Below are positions 18,884-26,040 of a stretch of DNA of 38,970 nucleotides, in pieces (the first letter of the stretch is position 1; each line of letters begins with the position of its first letter). Position numbers and translations under genes: made by a program. Under the pieces are notes generated by a model. That model was not told the DNA's origin. It did no database searches and saw only the letters and a program-made list of their open reading frames with translations. The stretch comes from Minisyncoccota bacterium (lineage in GTDB: Bacteria > Patescibacteria > Paceibacteria > UBA9973). The stretch spans positions 1 through 38,970 of the forward strand of contig JAQVGE010000001.1 of NCBI GenBank assembly GCA_028696935.1. Direction: 5' to 3'.

Positions 18884-19149
18884 TGTTTAATTGTGATCAA
18901 TGTGGTGAATGTTGTAGAAACTTACACAAGTCAGAACTTTACAAAGAACTTGATAGGGGAGATGGTGTGTGCAAGTATCTAGAAGAAAACTTATGCGCGA
19001 TTTATGAAAACCGGCCATTGCTTTGTAGAGTTGATGAATGCTATGACAGATATTTCATAAACATAATGTCAAGAGAACAATTTTATAAATTAAATAATGA
19101 AGAATGTTTAAAACTAAAAGGAATGGGCGGTGGTGCTTATCGAGAATAG
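18883..19149 (+). CDS. YkgJ-type cysteine-cluster protein
   Basis: The 88-residue protein is dominated by a cysteine pattern: CDQCGECCR near the N-terminus, then C.YL, C.IY.NRPLLCR and CYDR. This is the zinc- or iron-sulfur-chelating domain of the YkgJ family (CxxCxxCC … C … C … RPxxC). The domain is common as a small stand-alone protein; its biochemical role is mostly unknown. The start ATG overlaps the stop of the membrane-protein gene (TAATG), which indicates translational coupling and a shared function. Another gene of the same operon follows after 75 bases. Confidence 0.8.
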   Translation: MFNCDQCGECCRNLHKSELYKELDRGDGVCKYLEENLCAIYENRPLLCRVDECYDRYFINIMSREQFYKLNNEECLKLKGMGGGAYRE

Positions 19150-19224
19150 AAAATCATATCTATAGTTGAGTAGTAGAAAGGTATAATAAGACTTATAAAA
19201 AATTAAAATCGGAGGGACAATTTT

Positions 19225-20595
19225 ATGCCATTGCCATTATTTTTAGGAGCTTTTGCTTTTGGAGCAGGAGCGTTAGGAATTGGAAACAGTGTAAAAGGAT
19301 TTCAAAAAATGAAAGGTGCTAATGATAATATTAAAGCGGCAGAAAGAAGGTATAGAGAGAGCATTAGCAAATTTGAAAAAGTAAGTGGATCAACTAATAA
19401 AAAAATGGATGAATTAGGAGCATTGGAATTACGGATATTAAAGGATTTTGAAGTTTTTTCTGATACGATGGAAAAAATACAAAATAGACCCGTATTTAAA
19501 GAATATAATAAAGATGGTGTGACTTTACCCCAATATGATAGAGAGACACTTAAAAAGGTTTCTGTTGGAGCAAGTGCATTGCTTGGCGGTTTAGGTGGTG
19601 CAGCGGCTGGAACAGCAGGAGGATTTGCAGCTGCAGGAGCCACAACATCAGCTGTAATGGCGTTAGGTACTGCGTCAACAGGGACAGCGCTTGCTTCGTT
19701 AAGTGGGGCAGCGTTAACAAATGCTACATTTGCGGCTATAGGTGGAGGAGCGATAGCAGCAGGTGGAGGAGGAATTGCATTAGGAACAGCAATTCTTGGA
19801 GCGACAACATTTGGCGTAGGTATTCTTGTAGGTGCGTTAATATTTAATGCAACTGCCGGCAAATTATCAGAAAAGTCAGATGAAGCTTATGCACAAATGG
19901 TATATGCTGAAAAAACCATAAGCAAAGCATGCCAATATCTAAAAGAATTAGAAGATACAGCCAGTAATTATATTAAGGCATTAGAAGCTGTTTATAATAA
20001 ATACTCAGAAACCTTTGGTTATGTATCTTACATTGTCAATAATCAAAAAAAAGTTCAGTGGGATGAGTTTTCAGAAGAAGAAAAATTGGCTACACAAAAC
20101 GCCATTCTTTTTGTTGGCTTACTTTATAAAATGTGTCAAGTTAGCTTGGTAAAAAAAGCAGACAACGATAATGAGATAAATAAAATCAATCATAGAGAAA
20201 TTAAAGAAACTCTTTTGGAATCAAAATCAATTTTAAATGAAGTGAATAATGCATCAGATAATAAGGAAAAGGAATCAAAGCTTCAAAGAAACTTTATTGA
20301 AGTATTAAAAATCTTGAATCTGTATGATGATCACAGCTTTGAACAAATAGACAAGGGAATAGAAACGATTTCCAAATTTTATGAAAAGTCAATAAGCTAT
20401 ATTGAGAATGATTTAAAAATGGCAGAAAAGGCAAAAGTCAAAATCGAATTAGCAAGTAGTATGGGTGGAGCTTTTTACAAAAGATATGTAGCATATTTAT
20501 TTGCAGGAGCTGTAAGTATTAGTGAGTATAATGCTTTATCAGAATATATGCAGGAAAGTATTACTGATGCAGCAAAAATATTTATGAACTTATAA
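19225..20595 (+). CDS. Glycine-zipper membrane protein flanked by coiled-coil regions, possible pore former
   Basis: The 456-residue protein starts with a hydrophobic helix (LFLGAFAFGAGALGIG), then a helical, charged region (30-110). A long Ala/Gly-rich stretch (about 115-215) follows, full of GxxxG patterns such as GGLGGAAAGTAGG and GGGAIAAGGGGIALG, ending in VGILVGALIFNA. Such glycine-zipper hairpins insert into or span membranes. The rest is helical and coiled-coil-like, with a final semi-hydrophobic segment (YVAYLFAGAVSISEY). The layout recalls helical pore-forming or membrane-remodelling proteins, though no family is identified with certainty. GGAGGG precedes ATG 19225. It is probably the last gene of the operon starting at 17585. 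Confidence 0.6.
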   Translation: MPLPLFLGAFAFGAGALGIGNSVKGFQKMKGANDNIKAAERRYRESISKFEKVSGSTNKKMDELGALELRILKDFEVFSDTMEKIQNRPVFKEYNKDGVTLPQYDRETLKKVSVGASALLGGLGGAAAGTAGGFAAAGATTSAVMALGTASTGTALASLSGAALTNATFAAIGGGAIAAGGGGIALGTAILGATTFGVGILVGALIFNATAGKLSEKSDEAYAQMVYAEKTISKACQYLKELEDTASNYIKALEAVYNKYSETFGYVSYIVNNQKKVQWDEFSEEEKLATQNAILFVGLLYKMCQVSLVKKADNDNEINKINHREIKETLLESKSILNEVNNASDNKEKESKLQRNFIEVLKILNLYDDHSFEQIDKGIETISKFYEKSISYIENDLKMAEKAKVKIELASSMGGAFYKRYVAYLFAGAVSISEYNALSEYMQESITDAAKIFMNL

Positions 20596-20767
20596 TGCAA
20601 TGCAGGTCATCGTATTATTATGGAGCTTAACGATAATGAATTAAATTAAAGGCAGAATATAGTAACAAAGTGATTAAGCCACTTTGAACCAGAAAGATTT
20701 ATCAGTTTGACCAAAAGTAGTATTGAGTTTACTATAATTGGACAAAAGACACAAATAAAATCCAAGA

Positions 20768-20907
20768 AATCAAGGTTAACCTTTTGATTATTATACGTAA
20801 ACCACCATATCATAATGATTCAAGAAGCTAAAATTTCTTTGATTTATATTTTAACATAATTTCAAATCCAGTGAATTTAAGAGAACTTAAAAGGTTCTCT
20901 TTTTTTG
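20768..20907 (+). ncRNA. Possible structured 3' end or small RNA with terminator
   Basis: Two imperfect hairpins (20768-20789 and 20820-20842) lie ahead of the terminator at 20880-20907. No properly spaced promoter is visible just upstream, so this may be the 3' untranslated end of the 17585-20595 operon rather than an independent RNA. Confidence 0.3.
20880..20907 (+). terminator. Intrinsic terminator closing the 17585-20595 operon
   Basis: Seven-base stem (20880-20886 with 20894-20900), 7-base loop, then seven T residues (20901-20907). Confidence 0.85.
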
Positions 20908-21140
20908 TTTAAAATTATGAAGAAGATTTAGCGATTCGGAATCTTCAGGTTCAGCTCAGCCCCTCAATTTCGCTATTCTTTCTTCTCCTGAATACATGGA
21001 ACTCGATTCAGTGCATGGCAATATAAGTTTCTCCTTCAAAGGTACTATTATTTTTACAAAATGAAGGCCGCTTGTGTAGTTGGAGTATTATTAATATGTA
21101 TTATCATTCATTAATTTTTCTTAATTTATTCTACTGAAAA

Positions 21141-21648
21141 TGACCCATAATGTTAGGTCATATTTGAAGTATCTGAGGACAGAGAAAAAAATGACCTATA
21201 ATGTTAGGTCAAATTTGGAGTTTTTAAGAGAGCAGAGACAATAAAACGACCTATAATGTTAGGTCATATTTGAAGTTTCTGAGGACAGAGAAGAAAATGA
21301 CCTATAATGTTAGGTCAAATTTGGAGTTTTTAAGAGAGTAGAGACAATAAAATGACCTATAATGTTAGGTCAAATTTGAAGTTTTTGAGGACAGAGAAGA
21401 AAATGACCTATAGTGCTTAGGTCATATTCAGAGTTTTTAAGAAAATATAGAGAAAAAATATGACCTATAATGTTAGGTCAAATTTCGAGTTTTTAAGAAA
21501 TCATGAAGAAAAAAATGACCTATAATGTTAGGTCAAATTTTATAGTTTTGAGAAATCATGAAGAAAAAATATGACCTAAAGGGTCTTAGGTCAAATTTGG
21601 AGTTTTTAAGAGAGCAGCGGCAAGAAAATGACCTATAATGTTGGGTCA
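21141..21648. repeat. Array of ten 20-22-base palindromes with related spacers
   Basis: The consensus TGACCTATAATGTTAGGTCA occurs ten times, starting at 21141, 21192, 21247, 21298, 21353, 21404, 21461, 21516, 21572 and 21629. Each has 7-base arms TGACCTA/TAGGTCA around a 6-base loop. Copies 6 and 9 have altered loops (21 and 22 bases long) but keep perfect arms. Spacing is 51 and 55 bases in strict alternation for the first five steps, reflecting two spacer types and a 106-bp higher-order unit; later steps are 55-57. Spacers are purine-rich and alike (TTTGGAGTTTTTAAGAG-type), so this is not a CRISPR array. It could be an operator or partition-type protein-binding array, or an RNA with serial hairpins. 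Confidence 0.95.
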
Positions 21649-21839
21649 AATTTAGGTTTATTGAAGCAGTCAGGTATAAAACTAAAAGTTTTTCTTCAAA
21701 CATACGGAAAAAGGGACAGATTAATAGAGTTTTCACACCAAGGGAAGATTATTGGACAGTAGATATGAGCATAATAGATTAACATTTCATGACACACTTT
21801 AAATGTTAAATTTATTTATGATGGATAGGGAGGATGCAG

Positions 21840-22148
21840 ATGGAACATTTTGATATGAATATTTACGAAAGAGAAGCAAGAAAGAGTATTCTTATGGATG
21901 AGGGATGGGAGAGTCGATTTCTTGATCGTCAAGAATGTTGTAAGTATTTAGAACAGTATTTTGACGAGAAACGATCAATGGAAATTTCGGAAGAAATAAG
22001 AAAAGGGAAACTACGTCATAACATTTCATTACAGAACTTTTTGGCAGAAATATGTGGAAACGAATTGATGGAAAACATGAGAGCAATTAGATATCTCCCA
22101 TCGAAGGGTTCAGTTATAGAAAACTTGAATAATATATTAAATAAATAA
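21840..22148 (+). CDS. Small hypothetical protein downstream of the palindrome array
   Basis: The 102-residue product is hydrophilic and helical, with alternating acidic and basic residues and a pair of cysteines (ECCKYLEQY). ATG 21840 is chosen over the in-frame ATG 21834 because the AGGGAGG ribosome binding site (21827-21833) directly abuts 21834 and is 6 bases from 21840. No signal peptide, membrane segment or known domain is seen. It lies about 190 bases after the array and 26 bases before the lipoprotein gene, so it probably shares a transcript with the latter. Confidence 0.6.
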   Translation: MEHFDMNIYEREARKSILMDEGWESRFLDRQECCKYLEQYFDEKRSMEISEEIRKGKLRHNISLQNFLAEICGNELMENMRAIRYLPSKGSVIENLNNILNK

Positions 22149-22174
22149 CAAAAGCAGAGGATGGAAAAATAAGA

Positions 22175-23242
22175 ATGAAAAAGAATAAGATGATTTTTAG
22201 CATAATTATTTTAATGTTTGGTCTGACTGGATGTTCAGGAAATAAACCGGACTCAGTAGTAAAAACGTTTTGCAATGCAATGCAGGAATTTGACATTGAA
22301 ACAATGAAAGAATGTGTTCTTAATGAGAGTGGAAAGATTGATGAATCCATTGATGAAGAAAACGAACTTGGATCAAGTCTCATGGACTATTATAAAGAGA
22401 ATGCAAAAAAAATTGATTACACGATTGAAGACTCACAAATTGACGGAGATACAGGAACTGTAACTGTGAAATTCACTTATTTAGATACAGAGCCCGTAGT
22501 AACAATTACACTTGCAGAATATATGCAAAAGGGCATTGCACTTGCATTCAGTGGTGCGGAAATAAGTGATAGCACAGGATCAGCAATGTTTACTGAAATA
22601 TTTGATGAAAAAAAGAATAGTGTAAAAACGGAAATGATTGAAGAGGAGATTCAACTATCCTGTGTTAAAGGAGAAGAAGGATGGAAAATAAAGGACTTGT
22701 CTGATGAGGTGTTGAACGTAATGATGTCAAATGCATTGACGGCCTTTGAATCTTTTTCAGATTCTTTTAATGATACGTCCGGTGAATCAGATGCTGTAAT
22801 AGCAGATGGAAATTCAACTGAGGAATCAGAGGAAGAAGTTATAATAAATGTACCGATAGGAGAACAAGCAGAACTGGCAACTATTAAATTAAAAGTCACA
22901 AGTGTAAGTGAATCGGAAGAACTTATATCAGAATATAGTAATGTAGTTGCACAGGAAGGTACAAAATATGTTATCTACCAAGTTGAAGTCGAAAATATAA
23001 CAAAGGAACCTTTCACATTTAATGCAAGTGATATTCCAATGATTGATAGCCAGGGAAGAAGCTTTAGTCTTTATACAGATGCATTTTTATATGTAGATGA
23101 CTCGATTTGTTACGAAGAACTTGCTCCCAATATTGTTCAGTCTGGTAGTATGATTTATAATGTTCCACTGGATGCATCTGATTATTGTATAAAAACTGGC
23201 AAGGCAGGAACGAACGAAGTATACGTGTTTTGGGCGAAGTAA
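22175..23242 (+). CDS. Lipoprotein with DUF4878-like and DUF4352 domains
   Basis: A classic lipoprotein signal runs to C20: basic start MKKNKM, hydrophobic core, lipobox LTGC. The mature 336-residue protein should be anchored on the outer face of the cytoplasmic membrane. Residues ~25-175 (starting DSVVKTFCNAMQEFD…) look like the lumazine-binding-like DUF4878 fold found in many Firmicute lipoproteins. An acidic Ser/Glu-rich linker (~190-220) leads to a C-terminal Ig-like DUF4352 domain (~225-355: KYVIYQVEVENITKEPFTF…). DUF4352 proteins are typically secreted or lipid-anchored, with ligand unknown. The ATG has AGAGGATG upstream. Its role beside the palindrome array is unclear. Confidence 0.85.
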   Translation: MKKNKMIFSIIILMFGLTGCSGNKPDSVVKTFCNAMQEFDIETMKECVLNESGKIDESIDEENELGSSLMDYYKENAKKIDYTIEDSQIDGDTGTVTVKFTYLDTEPVVTITLAEYMQKGIALAFSGAEISDSTGSAMFTEIFDEKKNSVKTEMIEEEIQLSCVKGEEGWKIKDLSDEVLNVMMSNALTAFESFSDSFNDTSGESDAVIADGNSTEESEEEVIINVPIGEQAELATIKLKVTSVSESEELISEYSNVVAQEGTKYVIYQVEVENITKEPFTFNASDIPMIDSQGRSFSLYTDAFLYVDDSICYEELAPNIVQSGSMIYNVPLDASDYCIKTGKAGTNEVYVFWAK

Positions 23243-23263
23243 AGCAAATAAAAAATAGATGAT

Positions 23264-23301
23264 TATGTCACTATTAATATTGGGTTATTAATAGTGACAT
23301 A
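23264..23301. terminator. Long perfect hairpin after the lipoprotein gene
   Basis: Sixteen bases at 23264-23279 pair perfectly with 23286-23301 across a 6-base loop (TTGGGT). There is no T run directly after it, so it may act as an RNA-stabilising or bidirectional terminator hairpin. The loop bases TGGGTT (23281-23286) are complementary to AACCCA at 23302-23307, which would permit an alternative or pseudoknot pairing. Confidence 0.55.
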
Positions 23302-23783
23302 AACCCATTTGCTGAAGATAGCTTTGTCCCTGTTTTTTTCTTTATATTTTTAAATCCTTGTAGCTGTATTTTATTCTTTTTTATAAAGAAAATTATGAAG
23401 AAAACGCAACGACAATCTATCTATCGCAATTCCGTGTTAGCCAATCGCTTTCGTTTTCATTTCTTCTTTAGGATTCCCAATTTTGAAAATATCTGTATCA
23501 GTTTTTTTGTTCTTTTTCTTTTTTAAAAAATGAGAAAAAATTAATGTAGGGAAACTAACGTCCAAAAGAAAATTCAAAATCCCAATTTAATTTTAACAAG
23601 AAAAATACAACGAAGGTATCGCTTAATGCTATGAATAATCCATGTTGCTTAATATTTCGTTTCTTCGTTTTTATTTTACATATTAAGTCCAAGCTGCTCA
23701 GTTAAATAAATATAATACATAGAAGTCTATTTTGAAGATTTTTATGAACCCTACATTTGAAGATTTTATGAACATAAACTTAT

Positions 23784-23812
23784 TTGACATGAAATTTATA
23801 AAGTGGTATAGT
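23784..23812 (+). promoter_or_regulatory. Strong promoter of the 23.8-kb small RNA
   Basis: A consensus -35 box TTGACA (23784-23789), exactly 17 bases, then TATAGT (23807-23812). The start would fall near 23819. Two direct repeats lie just upstream (23730-23773) and could be regulator sites. Confidence 0.75.
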
Positions 23813-23818
23813 TCTTAT

Positions 23819-23911
23819 ATTAGGAGTCACGATAAACTCCATGGTTTCAAAGATTCCCACGATGGGACAAATTAATCTCCGTATAAACGCTTGGTTTATA
23901 CGGAGATTTTT
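23819..23911 (+). ncRNA. Candidate ~95-nt structured small RNA with two CACGAT-loop hairpins and a terminator
   Basis: Three hairpins follow the promoter. Hairpin 1 pairs GGAGT (23823-23827) with ACTCC (23836-23840). Hairpin 2 pairs TCCCA (23855-23859) with TGGGA (23863-23867). Both apical regions carry CACGAT. Hairpin 3 is the terminator, a 15-bp perfect stem (23874-23888 with 23894-23908) and T run. No frame with a ribosome binding site lies inside. Paired hairpins with repeated loops recall guanidine-II (mini-ykkC) riboswitches, whose loops are ACGR, but here an extra base is needed and no regulated gene follows closely, so an independent small RNA is more likely. Confidence 0.6.
23874..23911 (+). 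terminator. Strong intrinsic terminator of the small RNA
   Basis: Perfect 15-bp stem, 5-base loop (23889-23893), followed by T residues (23907-23911). Confidence 0.88.
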
Positions 23912-23937
23912 GTTTGAATATTATTATGAGAGTGCTT

Positions 23938-24108
23938 ATGCTGAAAGATAAAACAACACAGGTGTGTCATATGAATCATTTAATTATAGAGTTTTATATC
24001 GAGTATAGTGCTGGGTTTTATTACATTAAACAGAAAATAATATTAATGAATAATCACGATGAAATATGTATCAATTATATTGAAAAGATAACACTTAAAA
24101 TTGATTGA
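23938..24108 (+). CDS. Doubtful small hypothetical protein
   Basis: A 56-codon frame starts at ATG 23938, with a weak GAGAG 5 bases upstream; it opens further back to TTG 23914 inside the terminator tail. The product is rich in Ile, Asn and Tyr and has no recognised domain. It follows directly after the small RNA terminator. In such A+T-rich DNA it may be a chance frame. Confidence 0.25.
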   Translation: MLKDKTTQVCHMNHLIIEFYIEYSAGFYYIKQKIILMNNHDEICINYIEKITLKID

Positions 24109-24482
24109 TTCTTTTTGAAAGTGAGCGTATAATTATTTTTAATAAGATTTGCATTATTCTATTTTATTGTTTTATATTGAGATTTTAGGTTTACGAGGTA
24201 ACATTGTATTCATGAAACTATTCTCATAAATAAAATAGGATGCGGAGAAAAATATAAGGAAAAAGATTACTAATATCTTTTCCTATCAATTATGGTTTCA
24301 GTTAATATAGGAAACCCTCATATGTAAAAATTTCTATGGAGTAAGCAATTCAATTCAGGACATTTCTTATTTAGGTCTTTTCAAATGTAACATTCTTGAA
24401 AAAAACCACAATTTACTAAAAATTTATCCCAATTGACATTTTATAATACGTGTTGGTTTATTTTTTGTGTCTTTTGAGGATA

Positions 24483-24588
24483 ACTGAAACTGCATGAATA
24501 ACAAAGTGCATTGATCGATGTGCTTCTGTTTTACGTGCTTTCAGTGTAACAGTCAACTTTATTTATTGAAAAGAAAGGAGGTGACAAT
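24483..24588 (+). promoter_or_regulatory. Structured leader of the 24589 gene
   Basis: An outer stem ACTGAAA (24483-24489) with TTTCAGT (24539-24545) encloses an inner hairpin 24505-24511 with 24518-24524 (two G-T pairs). The unusually strong AAAGGAGGTGA ribosome binding site follows. The leader may be a cis-acting control element; no known riboswitch family is recognised. Confidence 0.4.
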
Positions 24589-25293
24589 ATGTTTGTAACT
24601 TATGGACAAGATCTTAACTACGCCCAATTCATAAATGAAAGATTAAAAAAAGCATGGCGGTATTTTTGTGATGATCTTACATTTTTTACCTCAGAGTACG
24701 ATGAGGAGGTTTCTGATTTGAAAAAACCTTTTCCAGATTCATTTATTAATATTTTGGTTGAGTTTGAAACAGATTATCGTGATTCAACGTATAAACCTTT
24801 TCTTGCACCAACAAGTGTTTTATCAGAAGAGGAACTAACTGAATGGTTCAAAACTGTATCAGAAGAGCTTAGAAATATTTTGAATGATAATTTTGATTTA
24901 ACAACTCCATCTCTGAATGGAGAGTACTTCATGAGAAGCGTTATTAGATATGCCGTTGAAGAATATGAAGACGTTTATAAGGAGTTGCACAAAGGAAAGA
25001 ATAAATATGATGGACTTCTTTTTGTCAAGCTTCCGCATTATCTGAAGAAGAAAGTATACGAAGAAGCAGATCTTGTTATGAACAGAGAGGGTGGTAATAA
25101 AAAACTAACAAAAATTAAAGTTAAGAAAAGAAGAAAGGCTCTTATTGAGAGATTGGAAAATCTTTCAAACTATCTATGCCTTGATAATGAACTGGGTAGT
25201 TTTTTGATTGTATGGAACGAGGACATGATTTATTTAGATTCATATTCTCTGGATCCCACATTAGAAAAAGAATTTTTTAGAGATCAATTATAA
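24589..25293 (+). CDS. Hypothetical acidic protein with a strong ribosome binding site
   Basis: The 234-residue protein is helical and acidic in its N-terminal two thirds, with a basic segment near residues 170-190 (KKLTKIKVKKRRKALIERLE) that could bind nucleic acid or a partner. No signal peptide, membrane span or catalytic motif is evident, and I do not recognise a family. The ATG is preceded by a near-perfect AAAGGAGGTGA, so it is well translated if transcribed. It is followed by a structured 3' region with a terminator. Neighbours are small unknown proteins and structured RNA segments. Confidence 0.75.
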   Translation: MFVTYGQDLNYAQFINERLKKAWRYFCDDLTFFTSEYDEEVSDLKKPFPDSFINILVEFETDYRDSTYKPFLAPTSVLSEEELTEWFKTVSEELRNILNDNFDLTTPSLNGEYFMRSVIRYAVEEYEDVYKELHKGKNKYDGLLFVKLPHYLKKKVYEEADLVMNREGGNKKLTKIKVKKRRKALIERLENLSNYLCLDNELGSFLIVWNEDMIYLDSYSLDPTLEKEFFRDQL

Positions 25294-25417
25294 CAACAAT
25301 TTCGCTTTCTTAATTTCTTGTCATTAAACGAGGTCAATCTTAAGGATTTGAAGAAACGGAATGACACGATAAGAAGTAGTATAAGTCGAAATGATTGTAG
25401 GCAATTCATAAGTTATT

Positions 25418-25457
25418 TTAGCTCCACGTGAATTAATTTCATGTGGAGCTAATTTTT
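25418..25457 (+). terminator. Intrinsic terminator after the 24589 gene
   Basis: A long stem (TTAGCTCCAC… with …GTGGAGCTAA, about 15 pairs with one wobble) is followed by TTTTT at 25453-25457. It lies 125 bases after the stop; an AATGACA/TGTCATT pairing in the intervening 3' region adds more structure. Confidence 0.85.
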
Positions 25458-25572
25458 GTCAATACAACAAAATAGATCTGAGTAACTGTAATAGAATAAA
25501 AAATAGTAATAAAAAAATACAAATAAGGACACTTTTTTGAAAAAATAGGCACTTTTTTTAACCTCAAAACAT

Positions 25573-25720
25573 GGTTGTAAACTCTGTCCTCTTAGGTTGT
25601 AAACTCTGTCACCTTATGCCAGCAAACCCGCTCCCAGTGGGCGTTGGGGCCCCGCTTATATACATTAATATACATTAATATACGGGGAAGTTTGAAATTT
25701 TAGGATTAACAGAGGACAGA
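25573..25720. repeat. Cluster of short direct and inverted repeats, origin- or operator-like
   Basis: GGTTGTAAACTCTGTC occurs at 25573-25588 and 25595-25610 (22-base period). TCTGTCCTCT (25583-25592) has an inverted partner AGAGGACAGA at 25711-25720. Between them lie a CCCCG/CGGGG pair (25650-25654 and 25683-25687) enclosing tandem TATACATTAA units. Iteron-like repeats next to an A+T-rich segment suggest a replication or regulator-binding site, but no replication gene is adjacent. Confidence 0.45.
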
Positions 25721-25808
25721 AATTTAGGTTGCTAATTTTTTTCCTGAGTAATTGATTTTTAAAAACTTAAATTAATTTGTTGCTAACTGAAAAAACAAAT
25801 GCTTATGT

Positions 25809-25955
25809 AAAAAGCTTTTAAGACTTGGAGCTTTTTCGACGATCATCTGTTGCAGAGCTATACGTGGCAGAAGCCTACGCCTTGTCATGTAAACGAGTCA
25901 TTATTGCCAAGGCAACCGCGGTGCGTTAAGTGTCTTATTGAACGGTTGTTTTTTT
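25809..25955 (+). ncRNA. Candidate multi-stem RNA of unknown family
   Basis: Stems seen: 25809-25816 with 25829-25836 (8 bp); 25863-25868 with 25873-25879 (one bulge, AGAA loop); 25879-25884 with 25908-25913; 25927-25930 with 25934-25937 inside a 6-bp stem 25913-25918 with 25943-25948, followed by seven T residues (25949-25955). The segment is more G+C-rich than its surroundings and holds no good reading frame. No -35/-10 pair of quality is visible upstream. I cannot place it in a known RNA family. Confidence 0.45.
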
Positions 25956-26016
25956 GAATCAAAATACAATCCATTTCTGTCATACTTAAGAAAATAAATT
26001 TTATGAAAGGAAGTAT

Positions 26017-26040
26017 ATGTCGCTTAAAGTTGTTGCATGA
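26017..26040 (+). CDS. Seven-codon leader peptide frame overlapping the small membrane protein
   Basis: ATG 26017 follows AAAGGA by 6 bases and encodes MSLKVVA, ending in TGA at 26038-26040. The stop overlaps the next start as ATGA, a standard coupling arrangement. It provides the ribosome binding site that the downstream frame itself lacks. Confidence 0.35.
   Translation: MSLKVVA

Larger units (their letters stand above)
20596..21839. other. Gene-poor 1.2-kb region holding a terminator and the palindrome array
   Basis: After the glycine-zipper gene come two hairpin-forming segments and a terminator (20880-20907), then about 230 bases without clear features except a 17-codon hydrophobic frame at 21061-21114 that lacks a ribosome binding site. 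The palindrome array fills 21141-21648. Between it and the next gene (21649-21839) there is an 8-bp inverted repeat, 21780-21787 with 21801-21808, and no clear promoter. Confidence 0.7.
23243..24588. other. 1.3-kb gene-poor region with hairpins, a small RNA candidate and a structured leader
   Basis: Contains a 16-bp hairpin (23264-23301), T- and A-rich sequence with no gene to 23780, a pair of 18-20 base direct repeats (TTTGAAGATTTTATGAAC-like at 23730-23749 and 23755-23773), a strong promoter with a terminated RNA (23784-23911), one doubtful small frame (23938-24108) and a structured leader before the next gene (24483-24588). Confidence 0.65.

Noticed and set aside
19302..19862. 186-codon minus-strand frame rich in Ala and Pro
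   Set aside because: Antisense shadow of the Ala/Gly-rich stretch of the 19225-20595 gene.
21141..21648. CRISPR array
   Set aside because: Repeats are 20-22 bases but the 30-37 base spacers are close copies of one another, not unique; no cas genes are present.
21141..21648. Integron attC-like sites (GTTAGGT matches GTTRRRY)
   Set aside because: Only one half of the attC core is present, units are too short for cassettes and no integrase is seen.
23819..23870. Guanidine-II (mini-ykkC) riboswitch
   Set aside because: The two ACGA-containing loops are suggestive, but stems do not close on ACGR tetraloops and no transporter or carboxylase-type gene is downstream; kept as an unknown RNA.
24434..24447. 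Promoter TTGACA…TATAAT upstream of the 24589 gene
   Set aside because: The two hexamers are only about three bases apart, so they cannot act together.
25861..25930. T-box or known riboswitch in the 25.8-kb structured segment
   Set aside because: ACCGCG is present, but the rest of the T-box motif and the specifier stem are missing, and no aminoacyl-tRNA synthetase or amino acid gene follows.
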